This document shows, piece by piece, positions 17,093 to 25,903 of a stretch of DNA of 64,000 nt. Numbering within the stretch: the first letter of the stretch is position 1; each line of letters starts with the position of its first letter. Origin of the DNA: Natronorubrum thiooxidans. GTDB taxonomy: Archaea; Halobacteriota; Halobacteria; Halobacteriales; Natrialbaceae. Below the pieces are notes generated by a model, which was given only the letters and a program-made list of their open reading frames with translations, searched no databases and had not been told where the DNA came from. The stretch is taken from contig NZ_FTNR01000004.1 in NCBI RefSeq assembly GCF_900156475.1, positions 62,001 to 126,000 of the forward strand, written 5' to 3'. Made by a program: the position numbers and the translations under genes.

Positions 17093-17866
17093 ATGATCGT
17101 CGTCGTTCCGGTCGACCCGCCTCGAGACGGACTCGTGTTGTCGTCGCTCGTCGAGCAAACGCCCCTGACCGCCGACGACGCGGTCGCCCTCTACGAAGCA
17201 TCGGTCAGCGATGTTTGTCGGGCCGTCGACGCCAGCGGCGGCGAGTTGCTGGTCAACTACCGTGACAAGGACTCCCTCCCCGACCAATTCGCCCACGGCG
17301 ACCCCGAAGCCGAGCTCCGAACGCTCGTTGCCGACGCACTCGACGACCTCGAGACACCAAACACCGACGGCCCACACAGCGACGAGCGTGTCCGGTTCGA
17401 ACGACAGGTCGGCTCGAGTCGCGCTGCGCGCGTCGGTAACACCGTTACCCACCTGCTCGAACGTGAAGACGCAAGTAGCGTGGGCGTCCTCGAGCCGACG
17501 GTTCCGCTGGTCGGCCGGACCCAGATCGACGGCGCGGCGATGTCGATCCGCCGCCACGACGTCGTCCTCGGCCCGTCGTCAGGCGGACAGACGTATCTCG
17601 CAGCGTTTAGTGAACCGATCGATTTCACCGACGCTGACGCAGTGCCCGAGGTTACCACGCTGGCGACTCGCGCGGACGAGGCCGGCCTCGGAATCGGCTT
17701 CGCGCCGATGCTGCCGACCGTGGCGACACCAGCCGGGCTTTGCTCGACGCTTGCGACCCTCGAGGCACGGCGAACCGCCGGCAAGCCGGGAGCCGACGCG
17801 ACGGCTGCCGTCGTCGATGATCTGGGACTTGTCATTGGCGCAGACGGCTCACTCGAGCGAGCGTAA
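17093..17866 (+). CDS. GT-A/nucleotidyltransferase-like protein (DUF2064-type)
   Basis: A 257-residue protein starting MIVVVPVDPPRDGLVLSSLV. The layout resembles the DUF2064 / 2-phospho-lactate guanylyltransferase-like fold: a first strand ending in VDPPRDG, then SVGVLEPTVPLVGRTQIDGA and HDVVLGPSSGGQTYLAAFSE, equivalent to the GP-(x)-GG-YYL segment of TIGR04282 proteins. Whether it transfers a nucleotide or a sugar is unknown, and the lysine/arginine-rich NTP loop of true CofC is not evident. The start is fixed by ATATG at 17091-17095 and absence of family sequence upstream. Confidence 0.65.
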   Translation: MIVVVPVDPPRDGLVLSSLVEQTPLTADDAVALYEASVSDVCRAVDASGGELLVNYRDKDSLPDQFAHGDPEAELRTLVADALDDLETPNTDGPHSDERVRFERQVGSSRAARVGNTVTHLLEREDASSVGVLEPTVPLVGRTQIDGAAMSIRRHDVVLGPSSGGQTYLAAFSEPIDFTDADAVPEVTTLATRADEAGLGIGFAPMLPTVATPAGLCSTLATLEARRTAGKPGADATAAVVDDLGLVIGADGSLERA

Positions 17867-17906
17867 CCGACAACCCTTTTTGACCGGCCGGAAAAGAGGG
17901 CAGTGA

Positions 17907-17990
17907 GGTGGGGTGGCAGAGCGGCCCAACGCGCCTGCCTTGAGAGCAGGTGGCTGTCAAGCCTCATGGGTTCAAATCCCATCCCCACCG
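17907..17990 (+). tRNA. tRNA-Ser(TGA)
   Basis: An 84-nt class II tRNA without encoded CCA. The acceptor stem is GGTGGGG/CCCCACC with discriminator G17990. The anticodon stem is CCTGC/GCAGG with loop CTTGAGA and anticodon TGA at 17941-17943. A long variable arm follows, and the T-arm is ATGGG TTCAAAT CCCAT. No intron is present. Confidence 0.97.
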
Positions 17991-17992
17991 TT

Positions 17993-18022
17993 GCTGTCGC
18001 GAACAAACACGTGAGCGACAGC
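17993..18022 (+). terminator. Stem-loop directly after tRNA-Ser
   Basis: A perfect 8-bp inverted repeat GCTGTCGC/GCGACAGC with a 14-nt loop starts 3 nt after the tRNA. It may mark transcript end or tRNA 3' processing. It lacks a following T-run, so it is not a standard archaeal terminator. Confidence 0.35.
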
Positions 18023-18143
18023 ACCGTCGGTGGGGTTTGAATTGCGGAACGAGCCTCGAGCAGTGCGACAGACCTCTTCGCATCGCTCTCGGCCCGAGTC
18101 AGCACAAAAAAGACGACTCGAGACGGAAGCCGTCGGACCGCGA

Positions 18144-19187
18144 TTACTGGTAGGAGAGTTCGAGCGTGCGAGCGCGCTCGAGGAGGTCCGCGTCGTAGTA
18201 CTCTTCAGTCTGCTCGGGGCGGGTGTCGTCGATCGCTCGGACCTGCAAGATCGTGTTGCGGAAGACCTTGAACGTGGCTTCGTCGACCATCTGGCCGTCG
18301 AGGGTGACCGCGCCGGTCCCCTCCGCTTTGGCCTCGTTGAAGCGCTCGATCTTGCTCACGTCACGCTCGAGTTCCTCGGCCGTCGGCATGTGGATCGTGT
18401 TCGCCTGAATCGTCTGTTTGGGATACAGCGACCACGAGCCGTCGAGGCCGAGGTGAGCTTCGTGTTCGACCTGATCCGCGTAGGCGTCGGCGTTGTAGTA
18501 GGTCAGGCCAGCGCGCTCTTTGAACAGGTCGTCGAACGGACCACCGATCGAGAGCAGGTCGCCAGCGCTGGCTTCGTTCGACAGCTCCTCGAGGAGCGCA
18601 TCCCAGCGTGGGCGACCGTCGCCGAGGTCTCGAGCGCCGAGTTCGGCGGCGTAGTCGACGGGACCGAAGACGAGCGCGGTGAGTCGCGAGTCCTCGCCGA
18701 ACTTCGAAATCTCGTGGAGATCCGAGCGAGCACGACCGGTCTCGATGATGATCGAGAGCTTGATCGAGCCGTCAGCGTAGCCGTGTTCGGCCTCGGCTTC
18801 GGCGACAGCTTCGGCGGCGCGTTTGACGTCCTCGATGCGGCCGACCTTAGGGACGACGACGCCGTCGATCTCGTCGCCGATCTCACCGACGAGCTGGTCG
18901 ATCTGTTCGCGACCGCGGTCGCGGAAGGAGGCGTCCTCGTAGCTCCACTCGACGCGGGGCCAGATCTCGCCAGCGAAGTCGTGCTCGGGGACGAGTTCGA
19001 TCGTGTTCTCGAGCCCCTCGTCTTTCATATTCGGCGCGGTCCCGTCTTCCATGTCGGGGACGAGCCAGTCGGGGGCCTGAAAGCCCTCGGCCTCGAGGCC
19101 CGAGCGGAGATATTTCGCCGAGTCGTCTTTTGGAACGGCGGCTGGTGCGGTCTGGAAGGTTCGGCAGAGTCGGATGTCGTCAGTCAT
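18144..19187 (-). CDS. CitE-type beta-methylmalyl-CoA / malyl-CoA lyase
   Basis: A 347-residue TIM-barrel lyase of the HpcH/CitE family. Key stretches are WLVPDMEDGTAPNMKDEG, GVVVPKVGRIEDVKRAAE and KLSIIIETGRARSDLHEI, which carry the metal-binding Glu/Asp and CoA-contact residues. In haloarchaea this enzyme splits beta-methylmalyl-CoA to propionyl-CoA and glyoxylate, the carbon-carbon cleavage of the methylaspartate cycle. It is the last gene of the leftward mam-mal-mch operon, 48 bp after mch. Malyl-CoA activity is possible in the same family. Confidence 0.9.
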   Translation of the reverse strand: MTDDIRLCRTFQTAPAAVPKDDSAKYLRSGLEAEGFQAPDWLVPDMEDGTAPNMKDEGLENTIELVPEHDFAGEIWPRVEWSYEDASFRDRGREQIDQLVGEIGDEIDGVVVPKVGRIEDVKRAAEAVAEAEAEHGYADGSIKLSIIIETGRARSDLHEISKFGEDSRLTALVFGPVDYAAELGARDLGDGRPRWDALLEELSNEASAGDLLSIGGPFDDLFKERAGLTYYNADAYADQVEHEAHLGLDGSWSLYPKQTIQANTIHMPTAEELERDVSKIERFNEAKAEGTGAVTLDGQMVDEATFKVFRNTILQVRAIDDTRPEQTEEYYDADLLERARTLELSYQ

Positions 19188-19235
19188 GTCTGTGAATTCG
19201 TAGTTGTCTGCGTGCGTTTATGATGTTCGATCGTG

Positions 19236-20297
19236 TTAGTTAGGACGCTTTCGAATTTCGGCTGTGCGTGTTCCCGAATAGACAGGTTCGTCGTCCTGAT
19301 TGAACGCGATGTGTTCGAAGGTGACGGTGCCTGCCTGCTCGCTCGAGGCATCGTCTTCGGCCGAGAGCACGCGCGTAAAGGCGTAGACGGTGTCACCCAC
19401 GGCGACGAACGTGTGGAACGATTCGTCGTCGAAGCCGACCTCGCGCCAGGTCTGTTCGTCCGAGCGAGCGTGACCCAGCGCCGTCGAGCGGGTGACGTCG
19501 CCGTAGGTGACGATGTCGCCGGATGGCGAATCGCTCATCACGTCGACGTTGTGGTGTTGTTTGGCCGTATTGAGCGTCGACAGTGGAAGTTGGGCGACGG
19601 TGACGTCGTCCTGCGTGCGACCGCGTTCGTGGCGGTAGGCGACGGCTGCGTTTTCGCCGTCGGCTTTCGCGAGTGCCGCCTGAAAGTCCTCGAAGTAGCC
19701 ACCGTCGGGCGTGATGAACTCCTCGGGAAGGTCGGGTTCGTCCTCCTCCTCGGCGGCTGCCGCGCCGCTGCCGTCAGTCGCGACGGGCTCGCGACGCGGG
19801 ATCATGTTCGTCCGCTCGTACGAACAGAGTACGTCGCCGGTTTCGGCGTCTTTTCCGCGAGTGCGCCAGCTAACGATGCCGTACTCGGGTCGGGAACTCG
19901 AGGTCGCCGTGTTGACGACTTCGCTTTCGACGTGGAGTTCGGTCCCCGCATACACTGGCGCTTCAGGGAAACGAACGTCCGTTCGGCCGAGGAAGTAGCC
20001 GCCTTTCTCACTCAGATCCTCGACGGTGATACCCAGCGTCGCCGCCGTCAGGTAGTCCGGGTGGATCGGTGGCTCGTCGTAGCCACGAGCCTCGGCGGCG
20101 TCGGTTCGCCAGTAGGCTGGGTCGTGGTTGAGCGTCTGGCCCATCCACTGTTCGTTGCCGAACTGGGTGAGCGTGAGGCCGGGGTCGTGTTCGATGACGT
20201 CGCCGTCGGCGAAGTCCTCGAAGCAGTTGCCCTTCTCTTTGGTTTCGACCTGTTCGAGTGCCTGTGCAAACGTGTCGGGGTCGGTCCAATCAGTCAT
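19236..20297 (-). CDS. mch: Mesaconyl-CoA hydratase (MaoC family)
   Basis: A 353-residue double-hotdog protein of the MaoC type. The N-terminal half has GNCFEDFADGDVIEHDPGLT and GQTLNHDPAYWRTD with the Asp/His of the hydratase motif, and the C-terminal half GDIVTYGDVTRSTALGHARS. It hydrates mesaconyl-C1-CoA to beta-methylmalyl-CoA in the methylaspartate cycle. Its start overlaps the end of mal by 8 bp, so the two are probably translated together. Confidence 0.93.
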   Translation of the reverse strand: MTDWTDPDTFAQALEQVETKEKGNCFEDFADGDVIEHDPGLTLTQFGNEQWMGQTLNHDPAYWRTDAAEARGYDEPPIHPDYLTAATLGITVEDLSEKGGYFLGRTDVRFPEAPVYAGTELHVESEVVNTATSSSRPEYGIVSWRTRGKDAETGDVLCSYERTNMIPRREPVATDGSGAAAAEEEDEPDLPEEFITPDGGYFEDFQAALAKADGENAAVAYRHERGRTQDDVTVAQLPLSTLNTAKQHHNVDVMSDSPSGDIVTYGDVTRSTALGHARSDEQTWREVGFDDESFHTFVAVGDTVYAFTRVLSAEDDASSEQAGTVTFEHIAFNQDDEPVYSGTRTAEIRKRPN

Positions 20298-21573
20298 CTG
20301 CAGTGATTTCGTCGGTGTCGGCGTCGGTCGTCTGCTGTTCGCGTTTACGGCGAGCGATCGTCCGTCGCATCTCGTTTTCGACGATCATGTAGCCCTCGTC
20401 GAAGCCCATGCCGGGCTTTGCGAGTGTCTGTGCAGCGTTCGTCGCGAGCGCGACGTGGGCGCAGGCACGCGCGGAGGTTTCCGTTTCGTTGCAGGTCCCG
20501 CCGAGATAGGCGCGGGTGTCGGTCCCCTCGCAGTAACGAACCGCCTGTCCGCTCCGGTGAATGCCACCGAGGTCGGGAGTTTTGATCTGCACGAGGTCGG
20601 CTGCGCCGGCGTCGACGAACGCTTGGACGTCCTCGAAGGTGTTACACCACTCGTCGGCGACGATGTCGACGTCGACACCGGCCGCTTCGAGTCCGTCGCG
20701 AAGTTCGACCATCGCTGCGATCTGGTCTTCGCGGTTGCCAACGTCCATCGGCCCCTCGATCTGGATCGGGTACGGCGCGGCGGCCTCCTCTAAGGCGGCG
20801 AAGTAGTCGACCACTTCCTCGCGATCGTAGGGGGCCCCGAAAATCTCGCCGATCATGCCGTAGACGTCAATGTGGAATCGGGGATCGTAGCCCTCCGGAC
20901 CGAGTTCCTGAGAGCGTTCGGTGAGCCACTCGACGTACTCGAGTAAGGTTTCGCCGTTTTCGCCGATCTTCTCGACGCTGTTGATCAGCGCGTGGGGCAG
21001 GACTGGGACGCCCTTGACGAACATCTTCTCGGTGTTGTTATACCGGTCGTCGCCGGACTGGCCGAAGACGGGCACCGGCTCCGTTGCGGGCTCGGTACCG
21101 AGTGCGTCGGCCATCACGTCCGTCTGCGTCGTCTTCTCGGCTTCGGCGGCGGCGGCGAGCAGCGCCTGCGAGACGCCGTAGCGGATCGCCGTGTGCAGGC
21201 GGTCGCCCTCGACTGCCATCTCCTCGAGCGTCTCTGCGTTGTCGAGGAACTCGGTCGCATCGCGGCCGACGAGTGCGTCGGCGACCGGCCCCTCGATGAC
21301 GGGGGCGTACTCCTCGGCTTTGAACAGTGGGTCGCGGCCGCCAGCACCGGAGTACTGAACGGCAGCACAGTCACCGCGGACGACGGTGCCGTCCTCGAGT
21401 TCGATGTCGACGATGATCGACTCGCCGGCCTGGCGAATCTCGTCGAAGCCGTCGGTGACGGGCTCGCCCACATAGGTGAAGCCGTCGTGTTCGGCACCTT
21501 GCTTGATCGCGCGCTGGTCGTCGAAAAAGAACCCGGAGTAGCCGGGCGTTGCGTATATACCTGTAATATTCAT
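20290..21573 (-). CDS. mal: Methylaspartate ammonia-lyase
   Basis: A 427-residue enolase-superfamily enzyme that removes ammonia from (2S,3S)-3-methylaspartate to give mesaconate. The active-site His194 (VLPHALINSVEKIG) and Lys331 (DLVQIKTPDLGGIHR) fall at the same numbers as in the clostridial enzyme. Metal ligands are present in HIDVYGMIGEIFG, IQIEGPMDVGN (Glu273) and DIVADEWCNT (Asp307). The ATG overlaps the end of mamB by 4 bp. It acts on the product of glutamate mutase encoded just upstream. Confidence 0.97.
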   Translation of the reverse strand: MNITGIYATPGYSGFFFDDQRAIKQGAEHDGFTYVGEPVTDGFDEIRQAGESIIVDIELEDGTVVRGDCAAVQYSGAGGRDPLFKAEEYAPVIEGPVADALVGRDATEFLDNAETLEEMAVEGDRLHTAIRYGVSQALLAAAAEAEKTTQTDVMADALGTEPATEPVPVFGQSGDDRYNNTEKMFVKGVPVLPHALINSVEKIGENGETLLEYVEWLTERSQELGPEGYDPRFHIDVYGMIGEIFGAPYDREEVVDYFAALEEAAAPYPIQIEGPMDVGNREDQIAAMVELRDGLEAAGVDVDIVADEWCNTFEDVQAFVDAGAADLVQIKTPDLGGIHRSGQAVRYCEGTDTRAYLGGTCNETETSARACAHVALATNAAQTLAKPGMGFDEGYMIVENEMRRTIARRKREQQTTDADTDEITADD

Positions 21574-23009
21574 AGTTTCACGTCACCCTGCGGGCGACCG
21601 ATGAGTTTGCCGTCGCTGATCGCGTCGACGTCGTCTGCAACCATTCGGAACGACTGTTCCCGGCCCTCGGTGTCGGCACGCTGGGACAGTCGGGCCTTGT
21701 GGATCTCTTTGATATCGTCGTCCATCTCGAGGTCGGCCCACTCGAAAATGCGGACGCGACCGTCGTCGTCTCGAGCCGGTAACACGGCCCCTTTTGCACT
21801 GTCGCTGGGTGCAAAGGGAACGTCGAGTGCGCCGGAGTCGAAGGCCTTGAGCGTCCCCTGAACGACGTCGCCGTCGCCGTGCTCGAAGATGGTGTCCATC
21901 AGACACCGGGTCTCGCGCTCGATGAGGTCCTGTTCTTCCTCGATGCCATCGATATCGATTTTCTGCTCGATGGCCATGTCGATAACCTGGCGTGTGGTGC
22001 GCAGGCCAGCGGAGTTTGCCTCCATCGTTGGAACCCCCTGGAACTCCTGTGGGGACTTGGTGATGACCTTGTCCGGCTTGGCGATGGCGGCAGTCATCCC
22101 GCCGAAGCTGATCACGCCGTTGGCGCGAGCTTCGTCCGGCGGGAACCCGCCCATCCACTCGTGGAAGACCGTCGTGACGACGACCTCGTCGGGCAGGTAC
22201 TCGTTGCCCAGCTTTTTGAGCGCGTGCAGGGCCGCGACGTCCTGGACGACGTTACCGACCTGTCCGTAGCCGAGGGTGATCGAACGCACGCCCTGTGTGG
22301 CCGCGAGTTTCCCCTCGACCAGCATGACCGCGATCGCAATCGATGGTGGGACGAGCGTCCCCGTAAGCGGGCCGAACGGCTCGCGGTTAATGCGGACACC
22401 GCGTTCGGTGTAGGCCCCCGCCAACCGATCGACGAACTGCCACTTCTCGATGGTCTCCTCGAGTCCGTGGCGTTTCGTGTAGGGGATGTTGTACGAAATC
22501 GGACCGCCTTCGAAGCTCTGGAAGCCGCCCGCGAAGGTGATCGCCGCCAGCAGCCGGGCGTCCGGCGTGCCGTGGCGAACTTCTATCGGCGCGTCGACTG
22601 CGTCGATCAGCTTCCGACAGCCGTCGACACCGTGGTTGACGGCCGGGAAGCCGTTCAAGGTGTCATCGCCCGTCTCGCGGGCTTTATCGAGGCCCTGCTG
22701 GGCTTTCTCGTACTCGTTGTCTCGCGTGTACGAGTCGATCGTCGTCGGGAGGAGGTCTGCCTGCCCTTCTTCATGAAGATATCTCAGGAGCTCGATCTGG
22801 TCGTCGAGTCGGGGAACACCGGCTCGAGGCTGCAAGAGTGGCTTGTCGGCCGACTCGAGGACGTCCGCAAATCGCTTGTGGTCGGGCAGCGATTCGTGGT
22901 ACTCAATGGCTTCCTCGAAGTCGACGGCTTCGCCGGTGTGCCAGTTAGACCGAATCTCCTCGTCAATACGCCGTAGCTCGTCGGAGGGAATACGTTCGTC
23001 TCGTATCAT
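21570..23009 (-). CDS. mamB: Glutamate mutase, epsilon (catalytic) subunit
   Basis: A 479-residue TIM-barrel subunit of coenzyme B12-dependent glutamate mutase, which rearranges glutamate to 3-methylaspartate. Recognisable stretches are LPDHKRFADVLESADKPLLQPRAG split near residues 55-78, GPISYNIPYTKRHGLEETIE, and GYGQVGNVVQDVAALHALKK. Length fits the GlmE family. Its ATG (23007-23009) directly abuts the mamA stop, and its end overlaps mal by 4 bp, so the operon is tightly coupled. Confidence 0.96.
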   Translation of the reverse strand: MIRDERIPSDELRRIDEEIRSNWHTGEAVDFEEAIEYHESLPDHKRFADVLESADKPLLQPRAGVPRLDDQIELLRYLHEEGQADLLPTTIDSYTRDNEYEKAQQGLDKARETGDDTLNGFPAVNHGVDGCRKLIDAVDAPIEVRHGTPDARLLAAITFAGGFQSFEGGPISYNIPYTKRHGLEETIEKWQFVDRLAGAYTERGVRINREPFGPLTGTLVPPSIAIAVMLVEGKLAATQGVRSITLGYGQVGNVVQDVAALHALKKLGNEYLPDEVVVTTVFHEWMGGFPPDEARANGVISFGGMTAAIAKPDKVITKSPQEFQGVPTMEANSAGLRTTRQVIDMAIEQKIDIDGIEEEQDLIERETRCLMDTIFEHGDGDVVQGTLKAFDSGALDVPFAPSDSAKGAVLPARDDDGRVRIFEWADLEMDDDIKEIHKARLSQRADTEGREQSFRMVADDVDAISDGKLIGRPQGDVKL

Positions 23010-23450
23010 CTAGGAACTGATAGTAGCGCGTTCCGACTCGGTCGGTGTAATCTGTAGGTCCTGTCGAAGCGCTTCGATCGCCTCTTCGGAATCAGTCTCG
23101 GAGTCGAAGACACGGTCAAAGCCGAGCTCCCGAAACGTCTTGCGGGTCTGCTCGAAATCGTCCTGGCCGACGGCGAGGTTGCCACCAATATAGGTGACTG
23201 CGTCGACGCCTGCTGCCTCGAGAACCTGGTGAAATCCCTGGCAGTCCTGCTCGGCGTGGCCGTAGAGCGAGGAGACCAGGACGGCGTCGGCGTCGTGGTC
23301 TACAGCGGCCTCGGCGAACTCCTGCTGGGAGGTCTGGACACCGAGGTTAACAACGTCAAAGCCTGCTGCACTGAAGGCCTGCTCTAGGATTGTGATTCCA
23401 ACGACGTGAGCATCGGAGCCGATCACGCCGAGGACGACCGTTTGGGACAT
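23010..23450 (-). CDS. mamA: Glutamate mutase, sigma (B12-binding) subunit
   Basis: A 146-residue Rossmann-like B12-binding subunit. The D-x-H-x2-G motif is Asp13-Ala-His15-Val-Val-Gly18, where His15 would be the lower cobalt ligand; SSLYGH and IGGNL complete the family signature. It pairs with MamB to form the mutase. The start MSQTVVLGV at 23450 is chosen because a TATA box TTTATAA lies at 23477-23483 on the minus strand, about 28 nt upstream. The frame to 23477 would run into the box. First gene of the operon. Confidence 0.96.
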   Translation of the reverse strand: MSQTVVLGVIGSDAHVVGITILEQAFSAAGFDVVNLGVQTSQQEFAEAAVDHDADAVLVSSLYGHAEQDCQGFHQVLEAAGVDAVTYIGGNLAVGQDDFEQTRKTFRELGFDRVFDSETDSEEAIEALRQDLQITPTESERATISS

Positions 23451-23476
23451 CGTATGCAGAACCATGAGGAACACCA

Positions 23477-23483
23477 TTATAAA
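23477..23483 (-). promoter_or_regulatory. TATA box of the mamA-mamB-mal-mch-citE operon
   Basis: Minus-strand TTTATAA, about 28 nt before the mamA ATG. The divergent mct gene starts at 23603, so the 152 bp between them must also hold its promoter and any shared operator. Repeated ATGATC/GATCAT hexamers at 23488-23510 and 23556-23563 are possible regulator contacts. Confidence 0.6.
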
Positions 23484-23602
23484 CCTAATGATCTTCCATG
23501 ATCATACTCCTTAAACATCCTAACAGCGTCCCTATGGTACGATCTAACAAAGTACATGATCGATGGTAAGGGTTTAGGTACTGGTATCGCAAGGGCCCTT
23601 AC

Positions 23603-24775
23603 ATGGGAGCCCTTTCGAATCTCCGTGTGCTCGATCTGACCCAGGTGCTTGCTGGGCCGTACTGTACGATGTTACTTGCGGACATGGGCGCAGATGTCGT
23701 CAAAATCGAGCGCCCGGGTGGTGACCTCATCCGATCGAACCCACCGTTTGTCGACGACGCCGAGGAGGAAGCCTACGGCGGCTACTTCCAGAGTGTCAAC
23801 CGTGGGAAAAAGAGCATCGAACTCGACTTTGGCGACGAGGAGGACCGCGCGGACTTCCTCTCGCTTGTCGAAGAGGCCGACATCGTCGTCGAGAATTACC
23901 GTGCGGGCACGATGGAAAAATATGATCTCGGCTACGAGACACTGACCGAGTACAACCCCGACCTCATCTACTCCTCGATCCGTGGCTTCGGTGACCCGCG
24001 TACGGGCGAGACGGACCGACAGGGCCAGCCCTCCTTCGACCTCATCGCCCAGGCACTCGGGGGCGTCATGGAGATTACGGGCCAGGAAGACGGCCCACCG
24101 ACGAAAACCGGGCCCGGCGTCGGCGACCTCTTTACCGCGACGCTGAACTGTATCGGCATTCTGGCGGCGGTCAACCACCGCGCCCAGACCGGCGAGGGCC
24201 AGTACGTCGACACCGGGATGTACGACTCGATGCTCAGCTTCACTGAACGCGCGATCTACCAGCAGTCCTACACCGGTGAGGCCCCCACCCGACAGGGCAA
24301 CTCCCACCCGACGCTGTTCCCCTATGACGCCTTCGAAACCGCGGACGGCTACACCGTTATCGCCGCCTTCGGCACCAACCATTGGAAGGAGGTCTGTGCA
24401 GCGATGGGCCGGGAGGAGTTGGCTGAGGAGTACCCCACTGCGTCCGACCGCCTCGAACACCGTGAGGCCCTGCGCGAGGAGATGGCTGCCTGGACGGCCG
24501 AGTTGACCAACGACGAACTCATCGATACCCTCGAGGGCCGCGTCCCCGTCGCCCCGGTCCAGACCACCGAGGAGATCTTCGAAGACCCACACGTTCACGC
24601 ACGGGACATGCTCGTGTCGGTCGAACAGCCGGGTGCCGACCATGAGGTCGAGATCGCCGGCAACCCAATCAAAATGACCAAGACGTCACCCGAACCCCGC
24701 GGTCGCGCCCCGCTGCTCGACGAACACCGCGAGGAAGTGCTGGGCGAGGAGACCGAGACGACGGCAGACGACTAA
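23603..24775 (+). CDS. mct: Class III CoA-transferase of the methylaspartate cycle (succinyl-CoA:mesaconate CoA-transferase)
   Basis: A 390-residue CaiB/BaiF-family CoA-transferase. The N-terminal CoA-binding stretch is RVLDLTQVLAGPYCTMLLAD followed by GADVVKIERPGGD; the nucleophilic aspartate is probably Asp146 in QGQPSFDLIAQALGG. In haloarchaea the mct product transfers CoA from succinyl-CoA to mesaconate, giving the substrate of Mch. The assignment rests on the divergent position next to mamA plus family; class III transferases are not distinguishable by motif alone. Confidence 0.9.
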   Translation: MGALSNLRVLDLTQVLAGPYCTMLLADMGADVVKIERPGGDLIRSNPPFVDDAEEEAYGGYFQSVNRGKKSIELDFGDEEDRADFLSLVEEADIVVENYRAGTMEKYDLGYETLTEYNPDLIYSSIRGFGDPRTGETDRQGQPSFDLIAQALGGVMEITGQEDGPPTKTGPGVGDLFTATLNCIGILAAVNHRAQTGEGQYVDTGMYDSMLSFTERAIYQQSYTGEAPTRQGNSHPTLFPYDAFETADGYTVIAAFGTNHWKEVCAAMGREELAEEYPTASDRLEHREALREEMAAWTAELTNDELIDTLEGRVPVAPVQTTEEIFEDPHVHARDMLVSVEQPGADHEVEIAGNPIKMTKTSPEPRGRAPLLDEHREEVLGEETETTADD

Positions 24776-24888
24776 GTCAGGCCACTTGGCGAGGCTTAGA
24801 CTGTCGGCCAACCGTCAGTGAGCGGCCGACCACGAGACGGTGACGAGCGGTAAGTGCTTCGAGTCCTAGCCCGACCGACAGCTCCGGG

Positions 24889-25056
24889 CTACTCCAACTC
24901 GAGGGCGTCGGGTGGGGCGTGACAGCCACAGGGGGAGACGATGGCCTCGGTCGGCCCGACCACAGTTACCATCCGCATCCGCGAGCCACACATTGAACAG
25001 CGCGGCCACGGTGACTCGTCGCCGTCGTCGGCCTCGAGGTCGTGGGTCACGTCCAT
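24889..25056 (-). CDS. Zinc-ribbon microprotein, 55 residues
   Basis: Starts MDVTHDLEADDGDESPWPRC. Two cysteine pairs, CSMCGSRM and SPCGCHAPP, fit a small treble-clef or ribbon holding one zinc. The tail is acidic (DALELE). Longer frames to 25107 or 25111 add unrelated residues. It belongs to the large set of small CxxC proteins of haloarchaea, mostly uncharacterised and often regulatory. It converges on the mct gene. Confidence 0.65.
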   Translation of the reverse strand: MDVTHDLEADDGDESPWPRCSMCGSRMRMVTVVGPTEAIVSPCGCHAPPDALELE

Positions 25057-25531
25057 CGATCCCCCAACTCGAGATGGCGCGTGCCAGTGGGTCGTCGCTC
25101 GAGGCAAACAAGCCGTCGTACAGGATGCGGAAGTCCCGATGGAAGCGGTCTAATCATAGCGATGTGTTCACGCGGTAGGTAGCGAGGGTCGTCGGCCGAT
25201 TCTGGACGGCCGCCGATTGAGACGGATGGAAACGCGACCACTCGAGTGGGTGCTTCGATACGACAACCCCACCGGAGTGCGAGTTTCGTTCAGTATATTC
25301 ACCTACAATAATATATATCTGACGGTGATTAGTGATGCTAATTTTTGTGTGAGATTCGCGTCGTGTCGGGCCGTCGAAATGGGTTTCGAGAGGGAAACGA
25401 GAGCGCACTGTGTGACAGGATCGCATTCACTCATCGCCACCCAGTGTTGCCTGACGTGCCGATAGTAGCACATCATTAACCATTATATCAATATCGAAAT
25501 TATTTAACGGAGTCACATAGAAGCCGACTGT
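25057..25531. other. Intergenic region, 475 bp, no convincing gene
   Basis: The left third is GC-rich, while 25300-25350 and 25470-25510 are AT-rich (CAATAATATATATCTG and ATTAACCATTATATC). Frames at 25217-25465 (+) and 25154-25426 (-) exist but have unbalanced, non-acidic compositions and no clear start signals. The right end carries AAATTATTTAAC (25496-25507), a TATA region about 28-30 nt before the next gene. Confidence 0.55.
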
Positions 25532-25903
25532 ATGACTCGAGAACGAGTGACGGCGGAGCAGCCGATTCGAAACTGGAACGACGTGTTCACAGCCGTCTCA
25601 GCTGAGCCGCGCCGTCAGCTTGTGGTCTCGCTGTCGGAGCAGCCAGCAGACGACCCCGTTTCGCTGCCGGAAAGCGCGACGAACCCCGCCATCTGCAGCG
25701 ATTCAGACACGCTTCGACGCGAACTCTATCACCGCCATCTGCCACTGTTGGCCGACATGGCGTTTGTCGAGTGGGACACCGAACCGCTGGTTGCGACTCG
25801 AGGCCCGCGATTTGAGGAGATTGCCGTGGTGGTCGACAGCTTACACGCGAACGCGGGCGAGCTCCCGGAGTCGTTACTCGAGGGCTGTCACTGGATCCGG
25901 TGA
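25532..25903 (+). CDS. Winged-helix-like small regulator
   Basis: A 123-residue protein. The pattern NDVFTAVSAEPRRQLVVSLS, then SDTLRRELYHRHLPLLADMAF and VEWDTEPLVATRGPRFEEIA resembles haloarchaeal ArsR/DUF7344-type winged helices: a helix ending in RRQL, a recognition region with YHRHLPLL, and a beta wing. No sensor domain is present. The ATG is about 30 nt after AT-rich TATA-like sequence. Targets unknown. Confidence 0.7.
   Translation: MTRERVTAEQPIRNWNDVFTAVSAEPRRQLVVSLSEQPADDPVSLPESATNPAICSDSDTLRRELYHRHLPLLADMAFVEWDTEPLVATRGPRFEEIAVVVDSLHANAGELPESLLEGCHWIR

Noticed and set aside
18030-20306. Plus-strand frames 18030-19223 and 19233-20306 opposite the lyase and hydratase genes.
   Set aside because: Antisense shadows of strong enzyme genes; their translations have no consistent domain.
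25154-25465. Frames on both strands in the 475-bp gap after the zinc microprotein gene.
   Set aside because: Mixed composition, no acidic bias, no TATA or start support, and they overlap each other.
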